This document shows, piece after piece, positions 31,841 through 42,835 of a DNA stretch of 64,000 nucleotides (within the stretch, counting starts at the first letter, position 1; each line of letters opens with the position of its first letter). Where the stretch lies: contig JAXQJY010000032.1 of the NCBI GenBank assembly GCA_037042185.1, positions 2,046,001 through 2,110,000 of the forward strand, given 5' to 3'. Origin of the DNA: Sordariomycetes sp. S80-01Y (Eukaryota > Ascomycota > Sordariomycetes). The notes below the pieces were generated by a model that searched no databases, was not told the DNA's origin, and worked only from the letters and a program-made list of their open reading frames with translations. Made by a program: the position numbers and the translations under genes.

Positions 31841-33778
31841 ATGGCATTCTCAAGTCCTCTTTCCTCAGTACCCCCCGACACACCCAAGTACCTTTCCGAT
31901 GCATCACCTCCATCGTCACCACTCTCGAACCTATCCAAGACCCCATCACCACCCAGCTCGCCCAGATTCGGGAGGACGCACCTCGAATCTAGCGACTCGG
32001 AAGCCGATGCTCGAGGCCCATATTTGAGTCCAATGTCCAGCAGCGTCTCCGGCAATCATACGCCGGTCAAGCGAAAGCCCGGGCGGCAACCGCGACCGGA
32101 CAAGTCAGAAAGCGATGGCAAGGATGGGCCTCCACCGGCCAAGAAGCGCAAGGTCGCACCCAAGGAGCGCACCACTGAGTACTTGGATCTTGAAACAAAC
32201 GAGTTGAGAACCGCAGAGGACAAGCAGAACTTGGATCGCCTGATGGCTGCGTTGCACAAGAAGAAGAAGATTGTCGTCGTCGCTGGGGCCGGTATCTCGG
32301 TTTCTGCGGGCATTCCTGATTTCCGCTCTGCGACCGGGCTGTTCGCTCCCGCGGGCAGCCAGCAGACTGGTCAGAAGATGAAGGCTTCTGGCAAGGACCT
32401 TTTCGATGCTTCAGTGTACAAGCACGACCACTCAACGACATCTTTCCACACCATGGTTCGGGAAATGGCAGAGATGACGGAAAAGGCCAAGCCTACCAAA
32501 TTCCATCAGATGTTGGCGACATTGGCTGAAGAAGGACGGCTCTTGCGGCTTTACTCCCAGAACATCGACTGCATCGACACGAGGATGGAGCCCTTGGCCA
32601 CTAGAGTGCCCCTCAAACCGATCGACCCGGGGACATATCCAAGAGGGCCCTGGCCAAAAACAATTCAGCTGCACGGCGGACTTGAGAAGATGGTCTGCTC
32701 CAAATGCGGAGCGCTCGAGAACTTTCAGAAGGAGCTGTTCGTCGGAGCCGAAGCACCGCTTTGCAAAACATGCGAATCTGACGATTTTGTTCGCACCGCA
32801 CATGCTGGCAAGCGAAGCCATGGAATCGGCCGCCTGCGACCGCGCTTCGTTCTCTATAATGAATACAATCCTGACGAGGACGCGATTGGGCGGGTGTCGA
32901 GTGCGGATTTGAAGGCTCGACCTGACGCAGTCATAGTCGTGGGTACCAGCTTGAAGGTTCCCGGCACCCGAAGACTTGTTAAAGAGATGTGCCAAGTCGC
33001 TAGGGGTCGCCGCGATGGGTTCACAGCTTTCATCAACCTCGATTCGGAGCCCAAGGGCGTGGAGTTCAAGGATTGCTGGGACCTGGTTGTCAAAGCCAGA
33101 TGCGATACCGTTGCTACGCTAGCCGATGAGCAGAAGAAGGTTTCCCCATGGGTGCCTCTTGGGTCGCCGGAAGAGTACGAGGTCTCTATCGACGACGCTT
33201 TGCAGGCAGAGGTGCGGACACGCGAATCTTTCAGTGTTGCCATCCCTGCCAGATCGTCTAGCCCCGCTGAGCTACCGGAGGTGGCCAAGGCCAAACAGAT
33301 CGAGGACACACAGGCCATTCCAACACCTCGTCCCAGCCCGAAACTGGCTGCAAAGAAGACCAAACAAAGCCAGATCTCATTCGCCGGCGCCAAGGAGGTC
33401 AAAAAGGAATGGGCTGCAGCGAAACCACAGCCGAGGAAGGGTCGGAAGCCTCTCGTCACCTCCCAACCGAAGGGCAGTATTGCTCACAGCTTCAAGGCTG
33501 TCAAAGCCGTCGAAAAGCCACGCGGAAAGGGTGGCGCGAAGGGTGTTGGCAAGACAGAAGCAGTCAAGATCGAGGTGGAAAGGATCGAGCTACCTGCTTT
33601 GCGACCGGGCTCTGCTGGGCCGGACGAGCAGAAGAGCCAGTCTCCAGCTGTTATCAATGGCGACTCAGACGCTCGACCTGCTACACCTGAGCAGTCAATA
33701 CGACCGCCCTCACGCGACACCATCTCTCCAAAATCCGTTCCTCACAATATGGACCGGTTGATTGACGTACAGGGTTAG
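31841..33778 (+). CDS. hst4: HST3/HST4-type sirtuin (NAD-dependent histone deacetylase)
   Basis: Nuclear NAD-dependent deacetylase; yeast Hst3/Hst4 remove acetyl from H3K56, and mould relatives affect chromatin and secondary metabolism. Single exon, 645 residues. A Ser/Pro-rich N-terminus with a basic nuclear signal (PAKKRK, 99-104) precedes the catalytic core, about 130-430: GAGISVSAGIPDFRS (149-163), SQNIDCID, catalytic His 278 in QLHGG, zinc cysteines C286, C289, C308 and C311, RPRFVLYNE and GTSLKVPG. The C-terminal 200 residues are basic and disordered, with a SQISFAGAK motif resembling a PIP-like box (QxxhxF). If real, that would couple the enzyme to PCNA, but this is only a resemblance. 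Confidence 0.9.
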   Translation: MAFSSPLSSVPPDTPKYLSDASPPSSPLSNLSKTPSPPSSPRFGRTHLESSDSEADARGPYLSPMSSSVSGNHTPVKRKPGRQPRPDKSESDGKDGPPPAKKRKVAPKERTTEYLDLETNELRTAEDKQNLDRLMAALHKKKKIVVVAGAGISVSAGIPDFRSATGLFAPAGSQQTGQKMKASGKDLFDASVYKHDHSTTSFHTMVREMAEMTEKAKPTKFHQMLATLAEEGRLLRLYSQNIDCIDTRMEPLATRVPLKPIDPGTYPRGPWPKTIQLHGGLEKMVCSKCGALENFQKELFVGAEAPLCKTCESDDFVRTAHAGKRSHGIGRLRPRFVLYNEYNPDEDAIGRVSSADLKARPDAVIVVGTSLKVPGTRRLVKEMCQVARGRRDGFTAFINLDSEPKGVEFKDCWDLVVKARCDTVATLADEQKKVSPWVPLGSPEEYEVSIDDALQAEVRTRESFSVAIPARSSSPAELPEVAKAKQIEDTQAIPTPRPSPKLAAKKTKQSQISFAGAKEVKKEWAAAKPQPRKGRKPLVTSQPKGSIAHSFKAVKAVEKPRGKGGAKGVGKTEAVKIEVERIELPALRPGSAGPDEQKSQSPAVINGDSDARPATPEQSIRPPSRDTISPKSVPHNMDRLIDVQG

Positions 33779-34431
33779 AACCCCTCTGGTACATCTTCAA
33801 GGGTGTAGCAAGAGACTTTAAAATAGTAATTGACACTACAAGAGTTGATGGGCATAGGCAGTCAGCGGAGGTGTTATGGGCCAATGAAAACGGCATTCTG
33901 CTTTATGAGTCGGCGTTTGACGGTCAAAGAACGACGGACGATTATTTGTACATATCTCATGGCCTTTTCCAGTTAGCTGGATTGGATCACGGCGTTGGCA
34001 TTTCTAGGTGACAAGGGCGCTCTACGCCAAGGCGAGAGTTCCCAGGGATGGCGTTCATAGGTTGGGGAATTAATGAGATCGAATACACACAAGCTCAGTG
34101 GCCAATACAACCTTGATCTTCTTCATTCGGGCAATCCCTTGTGCTGTGGGTTGGGTGGCTAGGCCACCTGATTCAGGCTCAAAGTTTTGAGACATACCTC
34201 CTGAGTCCGCCCCAGATCGTTCAAGATTGATGTCTTGACCGCGGCGGAACCGCGTGGAGGCATGTCGTCAGAATGTATCGCAAAGCCCGCCCTTGGCCAC
34301 TCGCAAGATGACGATGAGCGTTGGTCTCGAAGGGCAAGGGCTAAGAAGAGGGATAATAAAAGGCGGATAGCCGCGCTCTGAGGTTCACCGGCGGCCATCA
34401 ACCCTTCCGAGCAAGGAAATCTCAGAACACC
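33779..34431. other. spacer and promoter of the small secreted protein gene
   Basis: 653 bp between two plus-strand genes. A possible TATA-like TAATAAAA lies near 34353, about 75 bp before the ATG at 34432. No coding signal was recognised. Confidence 0.35.
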
Positions 34432-35078
34432 ATGCAGTTTGGCTTCTCTTCACTAGTGGCCCTTGCGGCAGTCGTGGCGGCCCAGAGCGCCGAACCGAAG
34501 ATATCGGCCAACGAGCTCGTCAAGTCCATCAGGGTCATCACCGAAGCTGTGCAAGATGCCGTCGAGATGACCTCCAACCTGCCCGCAGAGGCTGACGATG
34601 CCAGGGTGGGCTATCCCACTACCAGCAACCCCGCTGGGATGCCTAGCTAACAAGAATCCAAGGTCCTGTCCAAGGATATGATCGACATCGGCCGCGGCTC
34701 GTCCGTCGTCGTCCAGGCGCTGCCTCGTCCCGACAAAGGGAGTACCTCTCAATATCCCGAGGACAAGCAAGGGCCCGTCTGCGACAGCCTTGAGAAGGTA
34801 AGCTCCCGCTCTATATTCGTCCATGTTTCAAGCGACTGATCTGTGCGCAGATGGTGGATGCTTCATCATCCCTCGTCGACTCCCTCCGCAACGCGGTCGA
34901 GAAGCTGCCCCATACGCCGGAGTTCCAGGATCCGATAACACACTCGGTTCGCTTCATGAGCAAAGCCGTGGGCGGGCTGGTGAGGAGGACCACGTTGACC
35001 GCGGGCTGTGAGGGAGTTGGAGAGGAGAGGGCGAAGGAGCTGCAGGACGGCTTTGACGCTGCTGTTGAGAACCTATAA
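34432..35078 (+). CDS. small secreted protein of unknown function
   Basis: Exons 34432-34605, 34663-34797 and 34851-35078 give 178 residues. Residues 1-18 form a clear signal peptide (QFGFSSLVALAAVVAAQSA). The mature protein is mostly helical and charged, with repeated heptad-like Val/Leu/Ile spacing (NELVKSIRVITEAVQDAVEM; LVDSLRNAVEKLP; ELQDGFDAAVENL) and only two Cys (VCDSLEK and AGCEGV), which could form one disulfide. Introns are 57 and 53 bp; the first has a CTAAC branch-point-like element and donor GTGGGC, the second donor GTAAGC. It is somewhat reminiscent of hydrophobic-surface-binding-protein-like helical secreted proteins, but the match is weak. A role in host or surface contact is only a guess. 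Confidence 0.75.
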
Positions 35079-35721
35079 TGTATTCTGCGGCCCGGAAGTG
35101 TTGGATTCCTCGGGGAACGATAAGAGAGGCCATAAGATTAGCGCTCCGGTCATGTCACGCGACGGAGCTACCGCCAGTAGATAGTCATTGCTCATCGGCC
35201 TTACAACAACTACTAACTTTGTTTGGCGACAATAATAGACAGCTGAAGCCATTTCTACTTTGTCGCTGTCAGTGGCTGGGACGTTTCCAGCCTCTACACC
35301 CAACGGCCTAAGCGGTCACCTACCCCTTTTTGGTGCCTTCTCCGTGCAGAACCCAACAGCACCGGCGTGGACCCGACATCATCCTCTTCCAGTCATGCTT
35401 CTTTCAACTTCGGCATCTCTAATTTCCACATAAAATCCGGTTTGCCTCGGTGCAAGAGACAAAACAGGCTTGTCTTCCCTTCCTTCTGTCCCGTGGGCGG
35501 GGACAATGTCACCCAGCTGGACTGGAAGAGAGGCAGATACACGCTGCTACAACGATACGTGATCAAGCTCTATATGCTGGGGGACATCGGCGCTCAGAGT
35601 ACAACTTGAGATTTTTAAGAGGTAAAACTATATCATGCGTGTTGAGTTCACGCGGAGGCTGGCGCAGCATGTACACCAGAATAGACGGATGCTGTGTTCA
35701 GCAGCTACGTAACTAGGTAAA
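35079..35721. other. convergent 3' region
   Basis: 643 bp between the 3' ends of the small secreted protein gene (plus) and the GH115 gene (minus). No gene or structured RNA was recognised. Confidence 0.4.
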
Positions 35722-38700
35722 CTACTGGTTCGAGCCCACGAGCTTCGTTTCAGGGGGACCCAGATACGCATACGGAGCCTCCCTGCCATACTCGACCAGG
35801 ATCTTCTCAAGGTACAGCTCTGGCGAGTTGGCCCGGAAGCGCAGCGTATGCTCCCCGGTTGTCACGTTGCCGAACGCGACTCTGCGCTTCCAGACGTGAT
35901 CTGCCACCGCGTCCGTCCAGTCGTCCGGCAGCTCGCCGACCTCCGGGGGCTCGAGCAGCAGGCGCGAGAAGTCTGCCTCCTCGTCGTCGAGGCTCAGGGA
36001 GTACTGCATCGGCAGGTTCGGGTCCGTGTCCAAACCGCCGTTAACGTAGATGGTTGCGTTGAGCTCCCGTGTCTCGTTGCCGAAGAGGTAGATGCCGTAC
36101 TCTACCCACGCCTCCTGCGCCGTCTCGTTTGACGCCCGCGCCTCGTGGAAGGGCCGCAGGGCGATGGAGCCTGACTCGCTTCGTGAGCCGAGATGGGCAA
36201 TGTGCTCGAAGCCCACATCGACGTCGGAAGACCCTTGGTGGTGAGGCGCCTCGATGGAGATGACGCCGTCAACATCCGGGAAGCCCTCGAACCCGTCTGG
36301 AACCTTGTTGTTCAGGACGGTGACAGCGACGTTGTCGAAGTACGTCTCGAACGGCTGCCAGTTGATGCGGAACTTGACCTCTTCAGCGAAGCCCTCAGGC
36401 ACGCCATCCCAATCGATTGTGATGTTGAGTCGTTGCTCCGGTCGGTCGGAACGTACTTCTCCTTCGGTTTCCGAGAGCTTGAGCCACTCATATGGGACTT
36501 CGGCATTCCAGGCCACAGGGTTTCGGTGGTCACCACGGTGGAAGAGATCAACCGTAACGAAGTCGGGTCCGTATGGGGTCATGACTGGAAGCACTGGGTC
36601 GAAGCCCTCTGAGGTGGGCAGAGAGGGGTTGATGGAAGCGCAGATGCGGCCTTGCCACGAGGCGCTCTCATCTCCCTGGGCATAGATCCCGAGGTTGCCG
36701 AACCCGTAGTCGAAGTCCTGTCGGGTTTGAACATACGAGATGTTGGTGAGAACATCCCTGGAAGACGGTCTCCAAGTGTCCAGGCCAATGTCGAACTTGG
36801 GCGTGGACATGATGCCTGCCCACTTTCCACCTGCCAGTTTGTCGAACTCGAGCACGAGGTCCCAATCTGTTGCAAAGTCGTCCAGGATGTCCTCGGCCAG
36901 CGCGTTGGCCGAGTTTCGTCGTTCATCGGCGTACTGGTAGTTCTGGGCTCTCTTGATCTGGACTGAGTGGTAGTTCGCCCCAGCCACCGCTGGGAATACA
37001 GCCTGGTGGTAAAAGGCATCCTTGCGGTCCTCGGGGAGACGGCTGTGAATATCCCTTGCCTGCTTCGCAAGAGCGTTCCACCTAGCCATGATGCGGTCTG
37101 CCTCATGGTAGTTCATGATGGAGTAAGTTTCCGGCATAGTCATCTCAAACTTGCGGAAGCCCACGAGGTGACTGTACTCCATGAGATTCTCCGCTGCTTC
37201 CTCAGCAAATTCGGGACCGAAGTCTCGCTCAGAGACCCTGAGAAGCCAGTCGGGTATGGTGTTGAAGTTGATACTCGACGCGTTCCACGCCAAAGCCATG
37301 GAAAACTCAAAGGGCAGTTCCAGGGGCTTAATGTCCTCGACATTCATCACCCAGATCTGGCGCGTGCCTCGCTCATAGGCTTGGTAGAGTTCCTTGTACA
37401 GTTTTGGCAAATTATTAGTGTTCATCCATTTGTAGCTTTTGGGACTTCCAACGTATCCAAGATGATGATACAGCTTGCGGCGTTGTCAGCTCATGTTTCT
37501 CCTCCGGGTATTGCGAGGCCAACTTACGCCAATGCCACCAGCCCTCTCCTTCTCTTCATCTGTAGGCAGTCTGCGAACGTTGCCCCAGTTATCGTCGGCA
37601 AACATGATTGTTACATCGGAAGGCGGGTCCAAGCCAGCCTCATAGTATGCCTGGACTTCCTTGTACGCGGTCCAGACCTCTTCTAGTAGTCAGCCATCTG
37701 CTATAACTATCCGTTATTAACAGGGGCGACTTACGTGGCGCGCCAGTCTCGTTGCCGTGATACTTCGCAATCAACTCCCTTTGCGTGGAGATGACTTCTT
37801 CCAAGATGGCAGCAGGGTCATCTCCTTCAATAGGACCATCGTTCTCGCCTCTCATACCAAGGGTAAAGTAAGATTCCTTGTTCCCAGCCCTGCGAACGCC
37901 TTCGTCCATGAACTTGACCACCTCGTCTCTGTTCTCCACAAAGTTCCAAGGTCCCTCGCCGACGTTCTTCCACTCATTTGAAGCTCGCTGCATGGGCTCA
38001 TGGTGGCTCGTGGAAACAACAACACCATAGTCGTCAGCCAGTTGCTGGTTCTCCGGGTCGTCGGTGAAGAAGATACGCCCGGGTTCCGGGACGAAGGAAG
38101 CCCACATGGCTGGCCATATAAAGTTAGCCTTGAGGCGCACGATCAGATCGAACACGTGCGCGTAGAATTCCGAGTCGAAGGTGTAGTCGCTGACGTTTTG
38201 CTGTCTTGCCCACCAGCCGGTCAAGGCAGGGGCTTCGTCGTTGATGAAGAGGCCGCGATATTTGATCGATGGCTCGCCATGGATGGTAGTCTTGTCTAGT
38301 GCGTAAATTTCATCGTGCTTCGTTGCGGAAACATCCGCCCAGTAGTGGAGGCTATCGCACTGTTAATGATCTCTCGATCTCGTACATTCCCCAGGACACT
38401 CACGGAGATTGTCCACTCTGCTCAGCTAGCGTGTACACGCCAAAAGCAGCGCCTCGCTTGTCACTGCCAGCAATAACCAAAGCTTTACCTACACCCTGTA
38501 AAGGCTCAGAAATGACAAAGGTCTTGAACGTCTCCCATTTGCCCTCAATGTCGGACACCACGACCTTGTCTCCCAGCTCCTCGATCAGGCCAGAGCCGAC
38601 AGTGCCAACGACAATAGCGGTCTCAGCGTCGCAGGACCTGGTGGAATTACTCATCCATTGGCAAGTTGACGCCTTCGTGCCGGTGATCTCTTCCCAATCG

Positions 38701-38882
38701 CTTGCTAAGGCGCGAACAGCGATCCTGACCGTCTCTGCGTCTTGGCCATCGTAGATGATGGTAGCTCCTTGAAGTGCAATGGACCCGTCAACTTGTTCGA
38801 AAGAGATCAAAGACTCCTCAAGCAATGCCTGAGCACCACTCAAGACAGACAAGAGGGTCAATCCGAGCCGAAACAATAACAT
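35722..38882 (-). CDS. secreted GH115 alpha-glucuronidase
   Basis: Glycoside hydrolase family 115, removing (4-O-methyl)glucuronic acid from xylan or arabinogalactan side chains, outside the cell. Exons (minus) 38404-38882, 37735-38351, 37528-37682 and 35722-37473 give 1000 residues, the normal family length. A signal peptide comes first (MLLFRLGLTLLSVLSGAQA). Family segments are KYRGLFINDEAPALTGWW, LKANFIWPAMWASF, TLGMRGENDGPIEGDDP, VTIMFADDNWGN and LYHHLGYVGSPKSYKW, joined correctly by the introns (52, 52 and 54 bp; donors GTGAGT, GTAAGT, GTAAGT). The C-terminal 250 residues form the beta-rich domains typical of the family. A frame upstream of 38882 exists, but the signal peptide fixes the start. 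It is head to head with the GH43 gene. Confidence 0.93.
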
Positions 38883-39575
38883 GATGGACTCTGCTCTATG
38901 GTTCGACAACGTCTGGCTGTTGGTTCCATGGTAAGCAGCTTGAACTCGCCAAGGCGTATATTCAAATAGATTCAAGAAGACAACGAGATCATTCGCGGAA
39001 GAATAAGGCCCTCGCTTTCCGTAGAATTAGCTCAAAGTCGGTCAACATCGTCATCTCCCGGGTGGTTTGTCGCGGAGGAATACCCCGAGTACCGGCATCC
39101 ACGGCTTGGAAGAAAAGCTGTGGCAAGGGGCGGCACATGTAAGTGAGCAATTGGGATCAGCACTGCCTGTCGCTAGCGCATCTCGAGCAGGCAGTCAAGA
39201 TTGGCAACGCGCGGGGAAACAAGCACTGGGTGAACTTGATCCTTGGCCAGCAACTTCTACCCCATCGACTCGGGAGAATGCTTCACGAGGGTTTGTGGGG
39301 GTTGCTCGGCTTTTGAGCCTTATACGGTGGAGTTATGCGGGGGAACGCCGGGGGTTGGCTGCTTTGACTGGCCCGGCTCTTCTTCAGGCTGCGCGGAGTT
39401 ACTTTGCCCTGGACGATGGTACCTCCCAGGGATGCTGGTGACGATGGCGAAGTCGAGAGTGCCAGAGGCAGCTTGCGGTATAAGTAAACCAATGTAGCAT
39501 CGCCGTATGTTGGGCTGCTATCGCCCTTCCTCCCTACCAACAGGCCTCATCACCCAGCTCTGACAATCCTCCAAG
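38883..39575. promoter_or_regulatory. shared divergent promoter of the GH115 and GH43 genes
   Basis: 693 bp separate the two start codons. On the GH43 side, TATAA lies at 39479-39483, 93 bp upstream of the ATG; on the GH115 side an AT-rich TATATTCAAATA lies near 38957. Seven plus-strand matches to the CreA/CRE1 carbon-repressor site SYGGRG occur: 39072, 39211, 39295, 39327, 39337, 39348 and 39393. No GGCTAA-type XlnR site was found. This suggests joint glucose repression without classical xylan induction, but factor binding is inferred from sequence only. Confidence 0.55.
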
Positions 39576-41163
39576 ATGGCCATTGGCAGCATCCTCGCGG
39601 CGCTGGCAATTGTCGGTACCGCTACCAGCAAGTACATCGTTCCTGGTGCTCGCTGGTATGACACCGACGGCAACCTCTTCAATGCTCACGCCGGCGGTCT
39701 TGCCATCGACCGCGATTCTGGGAAGTTCTTCTGGTTTGGCGAGTTCAAGACCGAGGAGCAAGAAGAAGGCGGCGGTATCTCCGTGTACAGCTCCGATGAT
39801 CTAGCGACGTGGGAATCTCACGGTCTCGCCTTGAGTAGGTTGCCATTCCAGTGCGAGGAGTTTTGATAGCTGACCATTGACAGCCCCTGAGGAGGGCCAT
39901 GACATGATCTCTCCCCACAATGTCATCCAGCGCCCCAAGGTCCAGTACAGCGACGTTGACAAGAAGTACCACATGTGGTGGCACGCCGACGATGCCGAGT
40001 ATTCCCTTCTTCTCCAGGGCCATGCCGTCGCCGACGAGATCCAAGGGCCGTACGAGTATGTCGACGCGGTCAAGCCGCTGGGGAACTGGTCGCAAGATTT
40101 CGGTCTCTTCACCGATTTCAAGGACGGCCGATCGTACGCGCTCTACTCCAACGGCGACAGCGTTGAGGGCCGCGACAACTACCTCAGCCTCTTCAACGAA
40201 GAGCTGTCCGAGCTGGAGGAGGTTGTCTTCCGCTGGAACAAGTTCGACCTCGAGGCGCCCACTATCATCCAGACTGACAGAAGCTACTACTGCCTCATGA
40301 GCCACAAGACGGGCTACCGCCCTAACAACGTTGTGGCCTTCCGCGCCGACAAGCTCGAGGGACCTTGGTCTCAGCCCTTCATGGTTGCCGACCCCTACAC
40401 GCGCACCTACAGCACCCAGTCCGGATTCTCGTGGCGCATTAATGGCACGGAGCAGACCACCTTCCTGTACATGGCGGACCAGTGGGACTTGAACTCAATC
40501 TGGGAGTCCCGCAACGTCTGGCTCCCCATGGATATCAACGACCAGGAGGGAACCCTCGAGGTTCTGTGGCACGATATCTTCGACCTCGACGTAAAGACCG
40601 GAGAGTGGTGGCCTGTTGAGGGAACTGAGTACTACTCCATCGACGCTAACCTCACCGGCGACGCCTGGTTGCAAGAAGCCAACTTCGCCAGCTTCAACAA
40701 GATCGCCACCGGTATCTACGGCAACGACAGCAAGGCCGTCTTCGAGGTCGAGGGTGCCGGCGAGGACCAATGGGTTTCCTTCTATCACCAAAGTCAGTAC
40801 AGGTCTATTCCCTTCCCCTAGTGCGCAGCCAACTAACTCACGACAGACATCGACGACATGGGTTTCGGTGACCAGCCCATGGGTCAGCCCGACCGTATCA
40901 ACGGAACATGGCAGATCCGCCGCATCAGCAGCGTTATTGTGAACGACGATGAGGAGAACGTCCACACCTTGTACCAGAAGGACACCCACAAGGGAATCCT
41001 CCTTTCCACACCCCTCAAGCTGCCGCTCAAGGAGGGCAAGAACACCATCACCATCGGTGGGCTGGACAATGGCTTCGACGTGAAGGGCGCAGACCTGGAC
41101 AAGCTGATTGTGTACCCTCCCGAGAAAAAGGACGGTGCTCCTGGGGCTGGACACCGTCACTAG
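39576..41163 (+). CDS. secreted GH43 enzyme, subfamily 24-like exo-beta-1,3-galactanase
   Basis: Exons 39576-39834, 39884-40792 and 40847-41163 give 494 residues; introns of 49 and 54 bp start GTAGGT and GTCAGT. Signal peptide residues are 1-18. The five-bladed GH43 domain (about 20-310) shows the order of the basidiomycete galactanase Pc1,3Gal43A: GARWYDTDGN, FFWFGEFK, QRPKVQYS, HMWWHADD, LEAP with the acid Glu at 211, and TYSTQSGF with Gln at 266. In the characterised enzyme, as I recall, Glu208 is the acid and Gln263 takes the place of the missing Asp base; the spacing here is identical. The C-terminal part (about 340-494) is a beta-sandwich resembling CBM35. The substrate would be the beta-1,3-galactan main chain of arabinogalactan. 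Divergent from GH115. Confidence 0.88.
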
Positions 41164-41409
41164 ACGTATGGTGTTGAGATTTCGAGCGAGTAGATCCTAG
41201 ATTAATGTCAGAAATTCTGATCATGCATTAAAAAAGAGCACTTAATGATCCATCGCTGAACGAGCTATGCGATGTCGCGTAACGATCGGTCATCCGGGCC
41301 CGAAGCCTGGTTTAAAAAGATTCTTGTTGTTTTGCTTGCATCCTATATAGCATGGTATCCCTGGGTATCAAAACGCTTGCATCGCTACTGTGCTGTGATC
41401 TCGACGGCT

Positions 41410-42835
41410 CTAGTTGATCTGGACATCAATACCGTCCATGTCCTCGATATCTGCCTCCTCCAAAGTCGACTGACTCTCCAATTGGCCCCCGTCGAACCAT
41501 AATGAGACCTTCTTCTGGTCATCAACCCCCCTGAGCTGCCTGTAGGCGGTGATGAGCGTCTCAGCGGTTGTCTCCGGCCGGACGGTCAGCTTTACGTCCT
41601 GGAGCTCCCGAGCTTTGAGGACGATCCTCAGCTTCACATCCTCTTCCTCGACCTGGACAACCTCCTCATCCGACAGGCCATCGGCTTCTTCTTTGCGTCG
41701 CTTGCGTTCGCGCTCGGCCTCCCACCGCCGGAATATCTCAGGTGTTGAAATCTCCATGTGTACTTTCTTCATGTCAGAGGAGAGGCCCGTCTTACCGAAA
41801 GCCTCATTAGACACTCTGCTGCCGTCCACTCGAATTCCTAGGCTATACAAAGTTCCATAGTTGTAGACCTTTTCACGATTCCATGATAGGACTAGGTCCG
41901 CAGGATCACACGGGAACTGGACGTTGTGCTTGTGCACTTGATTCAGCGTCCACGCCTCGCGTAGTCTGATGAACGGTTGATCGAGCCTCAAACCGATCTC
42001 AGCGGGTTGCGTACCCTCGATTTCGCTCGTTAGCCAAACCCGAGCATGCGAGCCACCCGCTTCTGCCGCGAGACGTTTCTTCTCTTCCTCCGCCTTGCGG
42101 ATGTACTCTGCAAACTCATCGTCCTCATCTGTTTCGTCTTGCCCTGTTTCGGCCTCCGTGATCTCGACGTCTGCCCGCCTCGTGGGGGCCTTAGCTGCTT
42201 GTTTTAAATCCTCATCGTCCGAGTCAAGGGATATTACGGCTAAGCCAGGAGGTGGCTGACTGGGTGTTTTCGAGGCTTTGCTGGGTGTTGAAATCGCTGA
42301 CCGTAGCCTTGTTGCCCGCAACAAAGACGGGGACCCTTCTCGTGCGCTTGAGGGCGTGCCATGGTGTCGTGAGGATGCTGAGCCCGATTCTGTTCGTGTG
42401 CGCTTGCTTGCTGGAGGTGTTGATGTGCTGCAATCTGTTAGCCGGAGCCTTTATAGAAGTATAACAATCGTACTTAAAGCTTGTGTTTTCGCTGCCGACT
42501 ATCGTAGCCTCGTCCGCTGCGAGGTCCTGATCATTGGGTACGGCTCCCAGCGACAACCGCTCCTTCGCATCAAAGAATTCCTCGTCCTCTTCATCCAGCG
42601 GTCGTTTCTCAGACGTCCTACTCTGCCGCTCCTGTCGCGCTTGCGCCTCCGCTTTGCGCCTCTCCTTCTCCTGTCTGCGCTTGCGGTCTGCCTCCAAGAT
42701 GGGCTTCATCTCAGCCCGTCGGCTGAACAAATCGAGCTCGTTCGCATCTTTGCCGTCGCTTGGAGTCGGTGCCGGTGCGCTTTGTTTCTTACGCTGCTTG
42801 AATGGCAGCTTTTTCTTCGGCGGCGCATCCGTCAT
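41410..42835 (-). CDS. Rad60/Esc2/NIP45-like SUMO-like domain protein
   Basis: Exons (minus) 42474-42835 and 41410-42427 give 459 residues; the 46-bp intron (GTACGA...TTGCAG) joins AA to C as Asn. The N-terminus is basic (PPKKKLPFKQRKKQS); the middle is disordered, with acidic stretches (SLDSDDEDL, a SUMO-interaction-like VISLDSDDED) and a charged helix. The C-terminal 75 residues (KLRIVLKARELQDVKLTVRP...ADIEDMDGIDVQIN) form a ubiquitin-like fold of the Rad60 SUMO-like type. This order fits the Rad60/Esc2/NIP45 family, which acts in genome stability with SUMO ligases. Start chosen at MTDAPPKKK; an in-frame extension to 42997 looks non-coding. Which of the three named proteins is the ortholog is not settled. 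Confidence 0.78.
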
